From the NCBI GenBank assembly GCA_016648135.1, contig JADDOH010000292.1, forward strand, positions 124,001-188,000: DNA of 64,000 nucleotides, read 5' to 3'. The stretch's first letter is position 1; each line of letters begins with the position of its first letter. The stretch is from Agrypnia vestita (lineage: Eukaryota > Arthropoda > Insecta > Trichoptera > Phryganeidae). A program made the position numbers and the translations under genes. The notes beneath the pieces are model-generated. The model was not told where the DNA came from. It searched no databases and saw only the letters and a list, made by a program, of their open reading frames with translations. Below are positions 39,445 to 52,300 of this stretch, piece after piece.

Positions 39445-40080
39445 TTTGATTATATTTTAAAGTGATATGTATAATTTTTCTTGATTATCAAACAACTATG
39501 TTCTAAAATCTCAACTTCATACTTAAATGTGATTTAATTATAAGATCTTAAATTATTTTAAGTTTTTGCTATAATTTTACAAATGTTCAAGAGTAGACGA
39601 AAAAAGGAAATTTTGTATATTTGAGCCAGCTGAAAAATAGAGTTTATTAGTTGGTTAGTAGTCTCCCGGGTGAGACTTGATTTTTAACTAATACATTTGG
39701 TGGGTGTTTTTGTTAGACCGAATAAGCACATTTTCAAGATTTAAATATATTTGCAAAACAAAATATGTTACGAAGAATATATTTTTTGGTATCTTAGAAT
39801 AAACATGATAAATAACAACCAATGTTCGTTGGAGTTATTCTGCCGTGTGTCGGTTCGATACGTGCTCCCTTCCGGTTTCAAATCGAATCCACGGTTCAGG
39901 TAACTGACAAGACAGACGAGATTCAGAATATCTCGGAATAAAGATGGTAATAATAACACGATCGATTACCGCAGTACATAGAATATATTCACACATACGT
40001 TAATTGAAAACATTATGAAATTCGCGCGAGAAAATACAGAAATTGTTGTTTTTTCTAACCATAGATCAAATAAATGTGAA
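39445..40080. other. No gene recognised
   Basis: AT-rich, nothing supported. Confidence 0.5.
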
Positions 40081-40084
40081 ATAT

Positions 40085-41098
40085 CGTAACGGGATGTAAA
40101 AAAGAATTTTCGCACTATCCTAATCCGTGGTAATATGTTACTTTTTTTTTTGGGTCGCAATCCTAGGATTGGTCTGCAACAAGCACTCGCTTTCTCCACT
40201 CCTCTCTGTCACCTGCCAGCCTCTTCATTTCTTGGTAGGTGGTACAGCGCACATCTCCGATAATCTGATCTACGTAGCTTAATCTCGGGCGGCCTCCACG
40301 ATTGTTGCCTTCCACATTTCCCTCGACGATGGTTAAAAGCAGGCCCGGATGCCTTATATTATAGCCTATCCAAATTGCTCGTTGTTGGGCGATTCTATTA
40401 AGGAGCCGTCTTTTTTCGCCCACCCTGCTCAACACTTCGTCGTTTCGTATACGTTCTGACCAATGGATCCTCGCCATGCGCCTGTAGCACCACATCTCAA
40501 AGGCCGCTAGCCTCCGGGACATGCTCGGGCTTGGTAATATGTCACTTAGAACAACGCTTTAGAAGCATCGAGAGGGGTCTACAGAAATCTAGGGTCATCT
40601 ACAGCATTTGGCAAGCGTGTACAAACCCTGAAACAGCCTAGAAGCAACGAAAAACTTCTCCTAAACATTCGAAAAATCTAGGAGGTTAGATAAAAATAGT
40701 TTTTGAGTATAAATATTGGGGCTACGCAGCAGCATGAGTCTTGTTTTGATAGATTGTTCAGTGCGAAGTGAATCGCGGACGAAAGCCACTTATGTACAGC
40801 TGTGAATTGCGAAGCGAAGATATCAAGCGAAATAATCGGGCGAGTACGTACCTAAGTGGCAAAATAAATAAATACGATAAAAAAATAACATTCTACAAGT
40901 GAAAACTAGAGTATTACCCAGCATAATAAAGTGTTCATACATAAGTATAAAATGAAATAGTGGGATTTAAAGAATAGCGTTAAGTTTAATTCGTGTGAAG
41001 TGACGTTGTCCATTTAATAATCATTTAATCATTAATAAATATATCGTTAGTTAATTTCTAGTGCTTTTATTTGCCTCCTGCAGCCACGACCCGTGACA
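40085..41098 (+). mobile_element. Solo LTR (copy B) with a nested LINE tail, flanked by ATAT
   Basis: It aligns with copy A (23483-24175) at both ends (CGTAACGGGATG; CGACCCGTGACA) and is flanked by ATAT at 40081-40084 and 41099-41102. The first base is C in place of T. A LINE tail at 40144-40532 interrupts it. No internal coding is adjacent. Confidence 0.75.
40144..40532 (-). pseudogene. LINE reverse transcriptase tail nested in the LTR
   Basis: The minus strand, open at 40522-40163, reads LAAFEMWCYRRMARIHWSER, then RGGRPRLSYVDQI and LAGDREEWRKRV, the C-terminus of a non-LTR polymerase related to 28085-28590. A run of T at 40142-40151 is its poly(A) tail. GGTAATATGTTACTT (40129-40143) and GGTAATATGTCACTT (40533-40547) are the 15-bp target duplication. 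It is 5'-truncated. Confidence 0.85.
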
Positions 41099-41222
41099 AT
41101 ATAAATAATAATAAAAAAGGATTTCGTGCTGAAATTTAATCCTCTATAATTGTTATTACAAAAAGTTTTTGCTATTTTATGATATTCGGTTGTATTTTGT
41201 ATGTAAAGATTTCAGGAACCTC

Positions 41223-42163
41223 GACACATTAAAACTTCTATACACATCACTAGTGAGGAAGTTGAATACAACTCGACGGTGTGGTCACCATACTATAATG
41301 TACACTTTTCAACAATAGAAAGGGTATAGAACAAATTTTTAAAAGCTGTCAATTAAAAATTGCATATTCCAAGAAAACAATTAAATTATGATTCTCTGTT
41401 AAGTTTAATGCATTTATTAAAGTTATGTGAAAGAAGAAACCTTTCAGATATAATATGCCTTTTTAAAATTCAGCGTAGTTATTTTGACAGACCTGACCTA
41501 TTACAATTAATAAACATTCATGTACCTACTAGCAATACCAGAAGAGTACAATCGTACTACTATAAAAATACTGCGACCATAGCACAAAGGAACTCGCCAA
41601 TATCTAGAATGCAACATTTAGTCAATAAATACGTCGAAATAGATATTTGGAATGCTACCTTGCACAGTTACAAAAAGGTCCTAACTAGCATTTTTGTTAA
41701 TAGCAGGGTTAATGCAGAAATATAACATATACGCGTATAAATATATATTTTTTGGCTAACTCGCCTTTTAATATAATTATTATTTCTAAAAATATTTTTA
41801 CTCTATATTGTCTTCATTGAATAAATATTGATTTATTTATTTATTATTCTTTAATTTATTATAGTGCCTATTGAATCGCCTATTATATAAAATTACTATT
41901 TATAAATTTAATTTCATTGATATATAAATATTGTGTAAAATTATTATTTATATTTCTAATTTCATCGAATTACTGTTATTGTTTTATTGTCTCCTTTAAT
42001 TCTACATTTATATTGTTCTTGAGTATGTTTCTAAATAATTTATGCTCGCATTCGTATTTTTTTTATATATTGTTTCTACTGTGTATTATTTATCAACTTT
42101 GTACAAATTATAAAGTAAAAGGCTTTAGAGCCGTATATGTGTAAATAAATAAATAAATAAATA
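41223..42163 (+). pseudogene. LINE 3' half (Jockey/CR1-type C-terminus) with (AAAT)n tail
   Basis: Broken frames read EVEYNSTVWSPYYNVH, then (41360-41725) LNYDSLLSLMHLLKLCERRN, LLQLINIHVPTSNTRR and RMQHLVNKYVEIDIW. This is the thumb and C-terminus of Jockey/CR1-type polymerases. An AT-rich 3' UTR leads to AAATAAATAAATAAATAAAT at about 42145-42163. It has a frameshift near 41,330 and no polymerase core. Confidence 0.75.
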
Positions 42164-42212
42164 ATGTACGGAAACTGATTATTGCTGGAAAAGAAATTCG
42201 CCATTCTTATGA

Positions 42213-42353
42213 TTAAAAATATTTTAATATGCATGTTCTGAAAACACAATTACTGGATTTTGTCCGCAGAAGGATAATTATTAATTGAGATTAATTATAG
42301 AAGTCTCGCAGAGACGAAGCCATTCATATGGGAAACGTGTGTGGAAATATTTT
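42213..42353 (+). repeat. Dispersed repeat shared with 52511-52655
   Basis: AAAATATTTTAATATGCATG, CACAATTACTGGATTTTGTC and AGTCTCGCAGAGACGAAGC have close counterparts in the same order at 52511-52655. Confidence 0.7.
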
Positions 42354-42690
42354 TTTCGTGGTCCATCCAGGCTGATAATGATACCTCTATATTTTTAAAA
42401 TGAAAACTAAGCGATATAATAAATTAATATTTTACTCCAATATATCATTACCAGCTGCAAAATCTATGTATGTCATAGATATCTCTAGCATACGAGATTA
42501 AAAAAATAAATTATATTTGGATGTTCCTAAGGTGGAATTTGCATTATGTACATTATGCGGCATTAGGTACAGTGATCACTTAAGCCAGCTCATACAGGTA
42601 ACATGCATTGAGCCACCCTTAAAAGACATCCACACATGTTTCACATATAAAGAGCTTCGTCTCTGTGCGACTTATCCATCTATCTATAAT

Positions 42691-43008
42691 TTAACTTAAT
42701 TCATTTTTTATGATTGTCTTGAGGACGTTGTTGCTCCATCTTAATTTTGGCCTTCCTAAGCTCCTTCGCCTTATCGGTCTTGAGTTCAGCACGGACTTTG
42801 GTGCTTGATTTTCGATCATTCTCTCCCCATGATCCGGCCACCAAAGTTTTCCCAGTTTTATAAATTTGGTGACGTATGGCTCCTTATTATTCCTTAAAAT
42901 TTTCCTTTCAAAAACATCCAATGCTCGCTCATTCCTCTAAGTACGCACGTCTCAGCTGCGTATTTGAGCACTGGTCTTATAAGCGTCTTGTAAACTAATA
43001 TCTTAGTG
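42691..43008 (-). pseudogene. LINE reverse transcriptase C-terminal fragment
   Basis: The minus strand reads VYKTLIRPVLKYAAETCVLR, then MDVFERKILRNN, KLWWPDHGERM and RRSLGRPKLRWSNNV, a degenerate C-terminal polymerase end. Confidence 0.65.
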
Positions 43009-43261
43009 TTAAATAAAATATTTATATAATTATATTATTATTATTTAAATGTTATATAAAATGGTTATTATTATTGTCTTACTGTCTTGCCACGGGTAGT
43101 CATACTTATAATTTTTTTATTGATATAAAGTGTACCATGCATTTTAAAAGTGTTGTATTGATTAGTAATTCTGTAAAAGTATATAACATGATGAATATTA
43201 ATGCATCGAGAATAAACTATAATTACAAAATATTATTTTAATTTTTTTTAAATATATATAT

Positions 43262-43425
43262 GTACATACATGCATACATAGTAGGCATGACATTGACGTC
43301 TCCCACCGAGGGCTCTGGGTTCAATACCCGGTGGGGTCAAAATTAATCTATATGATTTACTCCAGCCTGGGTGATTTGTGATGTGTTTCACTTCTGTAAT
43401 TGGGTTATAAATAAAATAAGATGAA
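43262..43425 (+). mobile_element. Probable tRNA-derived SINE
   Basis: GTAGGCATGACATTGACGTC and box B GGGTTCAATACCCGG pair into a T-arm (CCCG/CGGG) and are followed by a short body ending in ATAAATAAAATAAG. One copy only. Confidence 0.5.
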
Positions 43426-43429
43426 ATAT

Positions 43430-45390
43430 TTTAAGTCTCTAAACAACATATTATTTGTAGTATAATATATATTACATATTATATCAAGGTCCATTTTGAA
43501 AATATTTTCGTTTGTTGTGTATTTTATCTTCAACACACTTCTTGAGTAAGCATTAGATATAATTAGTCCATTTTGGTCCAAGTCTCTTTAATTCTGCAAT
43601 ACTTAGTATTTTTTTACAACCAAAACTCAAGATCATTCGTATTTGTAGAGGCATGAATCTATTCTCTTATATGGTGTTACATGTTATTACGTGTATATTT
43701 TTATACTTGGTTATTGAAAAAAATACAAATTATTTTATTTTTGAAGATATTTTGTAATGAAGAAACAGAAAGTTATATAACGAACCTTAGAATATCAGTG
43801 GACGTTTTGTGCTTTTGGAGTTATATTTCCTGACGAGGAACACTAAATAATTAAAAAAAAAAACAAATTTTAGTAAAATAAGTTTATTTTTATAATTAGC
43901 TAAGTTCATTTTTTGGTTTTCAATAAGCTTTATATAAAGTTAAATCAATTATCTACTAAATTCATTTTTATTTTTTTATTTTATTTATTTAGTATTATTT
44001 ATTTTATATTTATCAAGATCCTGCTAACTATAGTATATAGTTATCAGCAGGTTTCTTCTATTACTATGAATATATACTTAATAATTATTTAATTGCAGTG
44101 TTGGCTTAGAAAATTTATAAATTATAAAAAAATTAAAAATTTATAAAGATTATAAGGCTAGTCTTATATTAACATGGAAAATATTTTATATATTATATAT
44201 TTATATTTATACTTATATAATACTTATATAATATTTACTAATATAATATTATATAATATTTATAAAATTAACTAAATTGCAAAAAAAAAACTGTAGGTAG
44301 GTAATACCTATTTGAATTTTTGTAGAAATTCGAAAACCGGGTTATATTGGGTTTTATGAAATAATGATATTGAAAACCGGTTTTTTCTGAAGTCGGTTTT
44401 TGTATAAGCACTATGCGTAATATTTTTGATGCATTGAACTTATATTTTCTGTTTTACATCTAACTAACAGAGTGGCGGTGCACGACAAAAAAATAAAAAA
44501 ATCTGTTCTCTTTTTTTTTTTCACTACTATAGCATTTTAAAGCATTTTTCATAAGTTGTTTAATAAAATTATTGAAAGCGTAATAATGTTTCTTATTAGA
44601 TATATATTTTTTATTATATAAATTATAATAACAAAAATAATTATCTTCCTGACAGCTATTTATGCCAAAACACTGAACTAACGAGAATATATATCACACA
44701 CGTTTCGTTGTTGGTCCAGAGATATTAAAATATTATTTTCTAAAATGGTTAAAATACGTTTGTTATAAAAAATAATTGAAATAAAAAAAACATATTTACG
44801 TCCAGCAATGTGTACAAATATTTATGTGAACCGGTATTGTAAAGTTTTGTATACTGAAAATATTCAATTATTCAATTATAAATCGCTATTTCTATATTCA
44901 TTCTCGTGCCAAAAATGTTTTTATATAAATCTGCATCGTTTCAACCATAAATCGGGAGATGGCGCCGCCGTCATTGTTTGAGCGGGAGATATTATCAGAC
45001 TCAATAAACTATTTCTGTCACTTGTGTGGGAAGAGTTTAGCTACATTATTATTAGCATTAAAGTAATAACTCTGTGTGGCAAGCTTAAGTGGGTATAATG
45101 TTTGTAAAGAGGGTGATACTAGGTAACCAATATTTTTAAGTTGTAAATCTATGACATGTTGGTTGTCTAGCGAAAAGTATCAAGTGATTGTATTCATGCT
45201 ATAATCTGGGAGATAGTTAGATTTTGATTACTTTGTTTACTTTGAAAATCTTCAAATATATTAAAATTTGAAAAATTGATATTATAAATCGATTCATGGC
45301 TACGTTGAGGGAAAATATCAGACATAATATCAAGTCCATATGACTACGTGGCATTTTGCTATGGCTAATAATGTAAATAATGAAAATTAC
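43430..45390. other. No gene recognised
   Basis: Very AT-rich. 43827-43840 (TTTCCTGACGAGG) and the AATAAGTTTATTTTTATAAT at 43878 look like a decayed copy of the ribozyme-flanking repeat. Confidence 0.4.
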
Positions 45391-45394
45391 TTAC

Positions 45395-45615
45395 ATTATT
45401 ATGACATCCAGATACCGCCCATTGATGCCCAATTGCGTGATGTCTGGTCGATGTTTGAGGGTAGGTACTCTTGACATCTGCAGCCACATCAGCGATATTC
45501 TCGGTCGACCGGCTGCTCCGTGGTCGCCCTCGTCTGCCGCTGTCCCGGGCTGGGGCCGTTTGTTCGAGGCGAGTTGCTTCACGCCTCGGTCACAACTGCT
45601 GACCAACTGACCGAG
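45395..45615 (-). other. Unrecognised GC-rich island with open frame
   Basis: About 220 bp of clearly higher GC sits in AT-rich DNA. The minus frame (45723-45391) reads KRPQPGTAADEGDHGAAGRP and RISLMWLQMSR and is open across the island; no family was recognised. It abuts a truncated palindromic MITE. Confidence 0.25.
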
Positions 45616-46010
45616 AATGTTTGCATTTTTTTTCAATATTTCTGACTTATTTTTTGTAAAAAATGGGTTATTACAGTAACTTATATCGAATATGAAACAT
45701 TCATTCCCTTTAATACTAGTCAAATAAAATGATAAAACCTTCCAATTGCAATTGGAATTTAATCATTTCATTTAAGTTGTATTGAAACGGATGAATTTTT
45801 CGTAATCGATAGAAGTTACTGAAATGATAGTTTAATGTTTTGTAAAAGTAAATCACAAATATTGATAGAAAAAAACGCTAACTTTGATATCGTATAACTC
45901 CATCACTATTGATTTTGGGTCATGACTGTTTGAACATATTCTACTCATAATAAAGACAGGAAGTCAACCTGTAAAGTATTGTAGACTAGCTCTGTTACAC
46001 CATGTGTACT
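45616..46010. mobile_element. Palindromic MITE, degenerate copy
   Basis: The left arm from TTTGCATTTTTTTTCAATAT through TTCTGACTTATTTTTTGTAA pairs with the right arm CACAAATATTGATAGAAAAA and AACGCTAACTTTGATATCGT. The centre has CCAATTGCAATTGGAAT. It is related to 53106-53643; its left outer end is cut off. Confidence 0.7.
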
Positions 46011-46666
46011 ATAAAATAAAATTTTCTTCCTAGATGACTACTTGTCAATTGTGGCTAGTTAATTCATCAAGTTGTGGCCGCACGGTTAAGCATTTTTGTA
46101 GACCTTTCATGGATTATTGTATAACCATAGACGCAAGACCATGGTTCCTAGTAATTCGGAGCTTATCATCGACTGTGTCGAGTTTTTAAAAAGGATAACG
46201 GAGATAGAAAAATACATATTGGGTGCCAAAAACAAAAAAATACATACATGCCAATTGTGTCAGAACCCAGCTCGGATATAGTTATTTAAATACTCTTCGT
46301 ATTGTTGTACTCGTATTATTATTTTAAAAATTATATTTAAATTATTGTAGTTAACAAAAATAATATATTTTTTTACAAATAAGCGTAAATTCACATGCTA
46401 TGGGAAGAAATACTCACGTAGGGAATAAAAAGCGATCTTCAAAATGTCTAAAATTTTATTTATTAATAATAATTGCACCATATTTATTCGAATAAATTAG
46501 TAGGGTCCTAATTTTATGATGTATAAACACATAAAATGAACATTTGAATGAACCTTCAGTTAATTTAAACAGCTTAATTACATATTTTTAGATCACGTTT
46601 GATTTAAAAATGCCCTTACACGGGTCAACAAAAATAGTTTCTGTAACATTTATGGTGATAGAGTTT
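46011..46666. other. No gene recognised
   Basis: AT-rich, nothing supported. Confidence 0.5.
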
Positions 46667-46682
46667 CTTGCGAATAGACTAA

Positions 46683-47185
46683 CTAACTAACTAACTAACT
46701 AACCATCACGCCGTTTCCCTGCAGGGATAGGCAGAGAGGATTGAACGGCACACTCTTCTATCCTGGCACACCACTTTTACTTCGGCCACATTCATACAAC
46801 TTCTCATACACGTTCAACGGTTGTTGCGGCTTTTAACAGGGCCATCCTCAAATACTTGTAGTACCTGATCGTGCCAGGTCTTTCGTGGACGCCCTTTATT
46901 CCTGTTGCCTTCAACACTCGCCTCATATATTTTCTTAACCATCCTTTCCTCGTTCATACGTTCCATATGACCAAACCATCTTAGCACTCCTTTCTTTATT
47001 CTATCTACCACACTACAGCCAGCATTGCATTCACTTCTAATTTGTTCATTCCTCACTCTATCGACCAAGGATTTTCCACACTAGCGTCTTAGTGACCGCA
47101 TTTCCACCGCATTCAGTCTACTTTCATTCCTCTATTGCCAATCCCAGGCTTCACTTCCATACATAAGGGTTGGCACTAGAACTTG
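46683..47185 (-). pseudogene. 5'-truncated RTE-like LINE with perfect 16-bp target duplication
   Basis: The minus strand starts LVPTLMYGSEAWDWQ and continues MVDRVRNEQIRSECN, KGVLRWFGHMERMNEERMV, RNKGRPRKTWHDQV and NRCMNVAEVKVVCQD-like text, ending in a (TTAG)n tail. A few frame breaks are present. CTTGCGAATAGACTAA stands at 46667-46682 and 47186-47201 without mismatch, so this insertion is fairly young. It is of the same family as 10564-11250. Confidence 0.88.
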
Positions 47186-47201
47186 CTTGCGAATAGACTA
47201 A

Positions 47202-47940
47202 TAATAAATACAAAATGTTTTATTTTATAAGGGATTTTAATAATGTTTTGCTTACATATTAAAAACAAACAATGAGGTTTACGAAGCATTCAATGAAAAA
47301 ACCAAAATCTCTTATGCTGCTTTTTAACTATACGAATATGTCAACGAACAATCGAATATCGAATAAAATGATTTGATTCCACATTGGAAGATACGGAAGT
47401 AATAATATTATTTAATATCATATGATTCATGAATTTTCTGTTTGTAATAATCCGTGTCCATGGATGAAATACAATGAGACAATTCTCAGATAGGTATTTA
47501 TGTAAAATTTCAGAATCATTCACACATATCGAGATTTCGATCTGGAGGTAACGTCAGATGCGAGATATCTCGACCCGTTTACCCAGTGTTTGATTTGACA
47601 GAAACACTAAACATATCAGCTAGAACTCAAAAGTTACTTATTAGTATTTGTTTTGAAACGCCAGACAAACAAAAGTTAAACAATTTCACAAATTAATTCT
47701 GTTTTAACTATTGCACGGGAGATTCAAAATTCGCCGAACGAATGAACGGTAACATCAATCTCAATAATTGATATTTGATGTGATGAAACGTACAAGCGGG
47801 CAATAAGTTGCTAGACTAATCACGATGCTTGAATCTTCACGATGTGGAATATAGACGGTGGACTACGAAAAGTTTCAGAGTTCTCAGTTTCAGTTTTCTC
47901 TCTCGCAGAGAGCGTCTCGAGGCGAAAATCTTGTAAATTT
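47202..47940. other. Intergenic, no gene recognised
   Basis: Downstream flank of the receptor gene; no repeat or coding signal seen. Confidence 0.5.
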
Positions 47941-47969
47941 TTTATTCGTAGACACAATACAACTTTATT
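47941..47969 (-). terminator. Polyadenylation signals of the receptor gene
   Basis: On the minus strand one AATAAA overlaps the TAA stop codon (plus-strand tttatt at 47964-47969) and a second lies about 20 nt downstream (47941-47946). Use of either would give a very short 3' untranslated region. The actual cleavage site is not visible. Confidence 0.5.
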
Positions 47970-49340
47970 AATGTTCTATAGCGTCACCAGTTATACTTGT
48001 CGAGAGAAAATATTCGTATGATTCATTTTCCAGTCTATTAGTGGTTTCATAATCACGATTTATTCTATACTTACGAACTCGCACTCCACTTGAATCATCT
48101 GTCTTTTTAGCGCGCGCGTATCGTGGAACAAAATTTAATTTTTCTAGCCAAAGTTGCCTAGCCTTAGGATCTCCTAGCACAAAAAAGAAAAATAATATTA
48201 ATCCCTGAAATGAGGATGTAATGCAAAACAAATATGTCATCACTAAATAATTTGGAAATATACCGAACACCCATGTGAGCCCAAACTGGTAAAAGAAACT
48301 GAAAAAACTTTTGATAAAAATTTTTTCGCTCTCATTGTGTTTTTTGATTGATGAAGGTGTGTAAATGATGTATAGTATGTAGATAAATAAACCTGAATTC
48401 CAAACAATTATCAACGAAATCGGAAGAAAAACGGACAACCAGAGACCTATTCCTCTTGGGTAGCAAAACTCATGCACATATTCATCTTTGGAAACATCTT
48501 GTGTGTAGTTCTCAGGGTTTATAGATAGTAATAGAATAACTGGTATCGTTGGAACTACCCATCCTACAATGATTGCTTTTATCATACGGGTCTTATCTGA
48601 AGATGTCCGGAACTTGATCACGTCAGTCGCCATTTGGTAGTAAATTATCGCCTGCACCAGCATCCAGCAGAATGTGGCGAGTACGGAATAGTGCAATGTT
48701 GCCCCAGAAATTATGCAAAATACTTTATTTGTATTTTTGCGAAAGTCAAAGAACGATACAAATAAAAAATAGATTATCATTATACCCAATGAGCCTGATA
48801 AATGCATCCAGAGTTTGTGCATGAAAGTATTTCTCCAACTCTTAAATAGCATCCCCGTAAGGCCCACAATACTCAGACCTAATAACGACAAAATACAACC
48901 AATAATTGATATAATTGACAAAACATGATAATGAGCTTCACTGATTCCATCAGGACTCCTTATTAACTGCGCAAAGTGCGTAAGATGGTAACATCTGCAG
49001 ATGTCCAAACCGCCATCCCCCAACGTTTCGAGCAATTCGCATCCATCAGTGGACCATTCCCCGCCGAGTCCCATGTTAAAGTCCCAAAAGGCACAATCTT
49101 TTTCGTTTCTCTCGAGATCTATGTAAGGACGAAATTGTATGTCAATATATTCTCCTTTCTCAAATTTTGAAATGTTTCCTATGGATATACTCAAAATTGG
49201 ACTGTTAACTTTTTTACTATTTTGTTGTAGTGTGTCATTTTGTAAAATCATAAATGACAGCCTTGATCTTGGACGCGTATTTAATAAAGACGAAATATTG
49301 ACAAATATGTCATTTGTTTCCTCATTATCAATTCTGGATT
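47968..49340 (-). CDS. Receptor exon 5: GPS, seven-transmembrane domain, C-terminal tail
   Basis: The acceptor is tgccttccag before 49340. The exon codes residues 606-1062 and holds the diagnostic features: GPS with CAFWDF, a GEWSTDGC segment and CRCYHLTHF; TM1 about 742-771, TM2 778-805, TM3 815-841, TM4 858-879, TM5 900-930, TM6 946-973, TM7 977-997. The charged tail ends in DAIEH. The conserved extracellular cysteine pair expected for this class fits Cys814 (FCIISG, start of TM3) and Cys898 (EFCYP, second loop). No frame breaks are present. Confidence 0.9.
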
Positions 49341-52300
49341 CTGGAAGGCAAATTAAATTATTAAAAAATCTTCAACGATAAACAAATAAATCATAATACT
49401 TCTTTGATAACTACAAAATGACTTTGCGGTAACATTATTTATATTAATTACAAGAAAACGCTTTATGTAAACCTCTATTTATCGAATTGTCAATAAATGA
49501 TTATGTTTTGCAACAAACTATTCGTTTGATATTAATATGGGTTTAGAAATGTAACATTCAAATAACATAGGATTACTGTTAAATAACAAATTATAAAAAC
49601 TGTTTAATGTTAATAACATATTATAAATAACCAAATCCTTTACGAGAATAGTTACCTTTTAAATTTGTGTTTACATTAGTTCTTAATTTCAACTCGCATA
49701 TGTTGTTGAAGGGACCGTTGACCCCGAACATGTTGATAATTATATAAATAGTGATTTAAACGAAGGTTTGTCTTGTTATTAAATGAATATTACATTAATT
49801 TAATTTTAGAAGAAATGTTAGTATATTTATGAAAGATTTTAGTAATTGTTGAGTTATCGAGTATAACTTGATAAATATATATAAATACCTTGAGTCAAAA
49901 TATGGACTGAATAATTAGAATATCCGTCTCTGGTGGAGCTAGCTTTTATACCAATGTATGAAACGTCATCAGTACTGTCTGCCACTATTATTGTCAAACG
50001 CGGCTGAACAATCATCAGGAGACTTTCATTATTTGGTAATATCACGCTGCTGACCGCCATCTCGAGTCTTTTATAAGTTTGTGGAGGTATCGTCTTATTA
50101 ATTTCAGGTGAGGTATCATTCTCTATCCATAAAGCAATGGATTTGAGAATCGTGGACGTTACAGGTCCATCCGGTATCTCGTTAATAATATCAAGATCAT
50201 CTTTTATCTGAAATTAAATTAAAATGTTTCCATTATAAAACACATATAAATAAAATGAGATTTGAGTGTGCTATACATATAATACATCCTAGACACATTT
50301 TGAATTTTGATTCCATAAAAAACTGATTGATTTGTATGTAAAAGTCTGTACACAGGGTAGGGCAGAGCAACTTGCTTATTTGAATTAAGCGCCCTGAAGA
50401 AATGGTTGCTCCGAGAAGTGATAGAGAAACACATTCGAGTGGGCGGAGCGTAAAGTTGTAGCTCCGCTTGGTTTAATCAGCATCATGGAGTGGACGATGG
50501 TGGAGCGCGCGTTCGCTGTCGAGGCATATTTTTCTAACGGTCGCTCAATCATCGTCACGCAACATGCATTCCGTACCCATTTCACAGCATGGTCGCCTGA
50601 TTTAGCCCCCTGCGACTATTTTTTTAGAGGCTTTTTAAAATCTTACAACAACGATCCTTAGACCCTGGCTCACCTGAAGAACAACATTCAACACAAGTTG
50701 AACGAAACTTCCGAGTACAATTAATACAGTGTATTGAAAATAATGGACGACATCTGTCTGATATCACCTTAAAAACTGTGTAAACTGTGTAATTAAACTG
50801 AAATGTTGTACTTCATGCTGTTTAAATAAATAAATATATATGTGCATTCCTTTTTTAAATTGAATTTTTCAATAAGACAGTTGCAAACCCTGTATTAGTA
50901 AACTTCCTAATTGAAATCAGTACTCCTGTAAATATATATCTTAGATGCAGGGTGTTTTCTTTATCAAAATGTAGCAATGAAAATCCTTAAAGCTGTGAAA
51001 GGTGGTGATTGCATATAAATTTCAAATAAGAAGAGAACAATTAAAGTAAATCTAAAAGAGCAAAAGTAAAATCTATAAAAAATGATGCATTTCTTGGAAA
51101 TTATGTTATAATACCATGAAGCTATGGTAATAAAAAACTCAAAGGAAGATCGTTAATTTTACAATATATTAATGTGGATTATCTAGTTGAAATTAATTCT
51201 CCATTCGACAAAATTGAGCTGAACAGGATAAAAATACATGATACCATGGTGAAGATAAAACGGCTTGAGTTGTAAGTAAAAGATTTAACAAAACAAAACA
51301 TATTTTAAAACAAAACATATTTGAACAAATTATGAAATAAAACAATGATAATAAATTTATTTAATTCGTGAACCTTTATTCTTGTCATATTATCGAGTAT
51401 TCGGTGTAGTTGTCTTTGCAAAAAAATATAGATCGTTTACACTAAATATGTTCACGGATGCGATAATCGTTTGCAGTGTAAAAAAATCACTGTTCATTGT
51501 AATTTTAGATCATCAAAGTGGTGGACAAAATTATACACAAAATGAACGTGAATGAATTCCTTGAACTGATAAAAGAATTTTTGACTGATAAAAGTATTTT
51601 GCACCTATAGCAAAGTTTCATCTTTCTAGTAGTTTCATTTCTTTGTATTTTATAGTATTGCAGGATTGCAAAATAAATATTTCCTAGTTAAAGTAAACAA
51701 AAACTAATATGTGTCCTATCCAAGAAGAGACCAATTAATATACCTAAGGGAGAAGAATAATCTAAACAAGTCCTTGGAATACGTCCCAGATAAGGAAAAA
51801 TTATTTTTTGTGACAAAATATCAAATTAATTACCGAAAGTTGTTCTCTCTTTGATGATTAACAATAATATTTATTTAACTTTTATATTTATAAGAGAATT
51901 TACAAAATGCAAATAAAAATTAAGTATAGTTTGAGAACTGTATAATTTATAAAAATTAAATAAATAACTAGGTCCATTTTACAAATAGTTTCAAACAATT
52001 ATTGTTTATACACAATTAAAACAAAAAATAGTTAGAATTTAAAAAAATAAAGGTACTCCGAAAATAATTAGTATAATCGAGGCACTAATATTTATCTTAT
52101 GATGTTTGTATTCCTCTACACTGTTCCATTATTGACTTATACATGCTTATTTATTTATGCTCTTATGTATCATATGTATTCCTGTCTCCAAACATAAGTT
52201 TTACTTTTCTGGGGACAGTTAAACACGTATAAAAAAATGTAATATTCACTATGACATGTATGTAATGTTTTATTTACAATAAAAAATTCTATATAAACGT

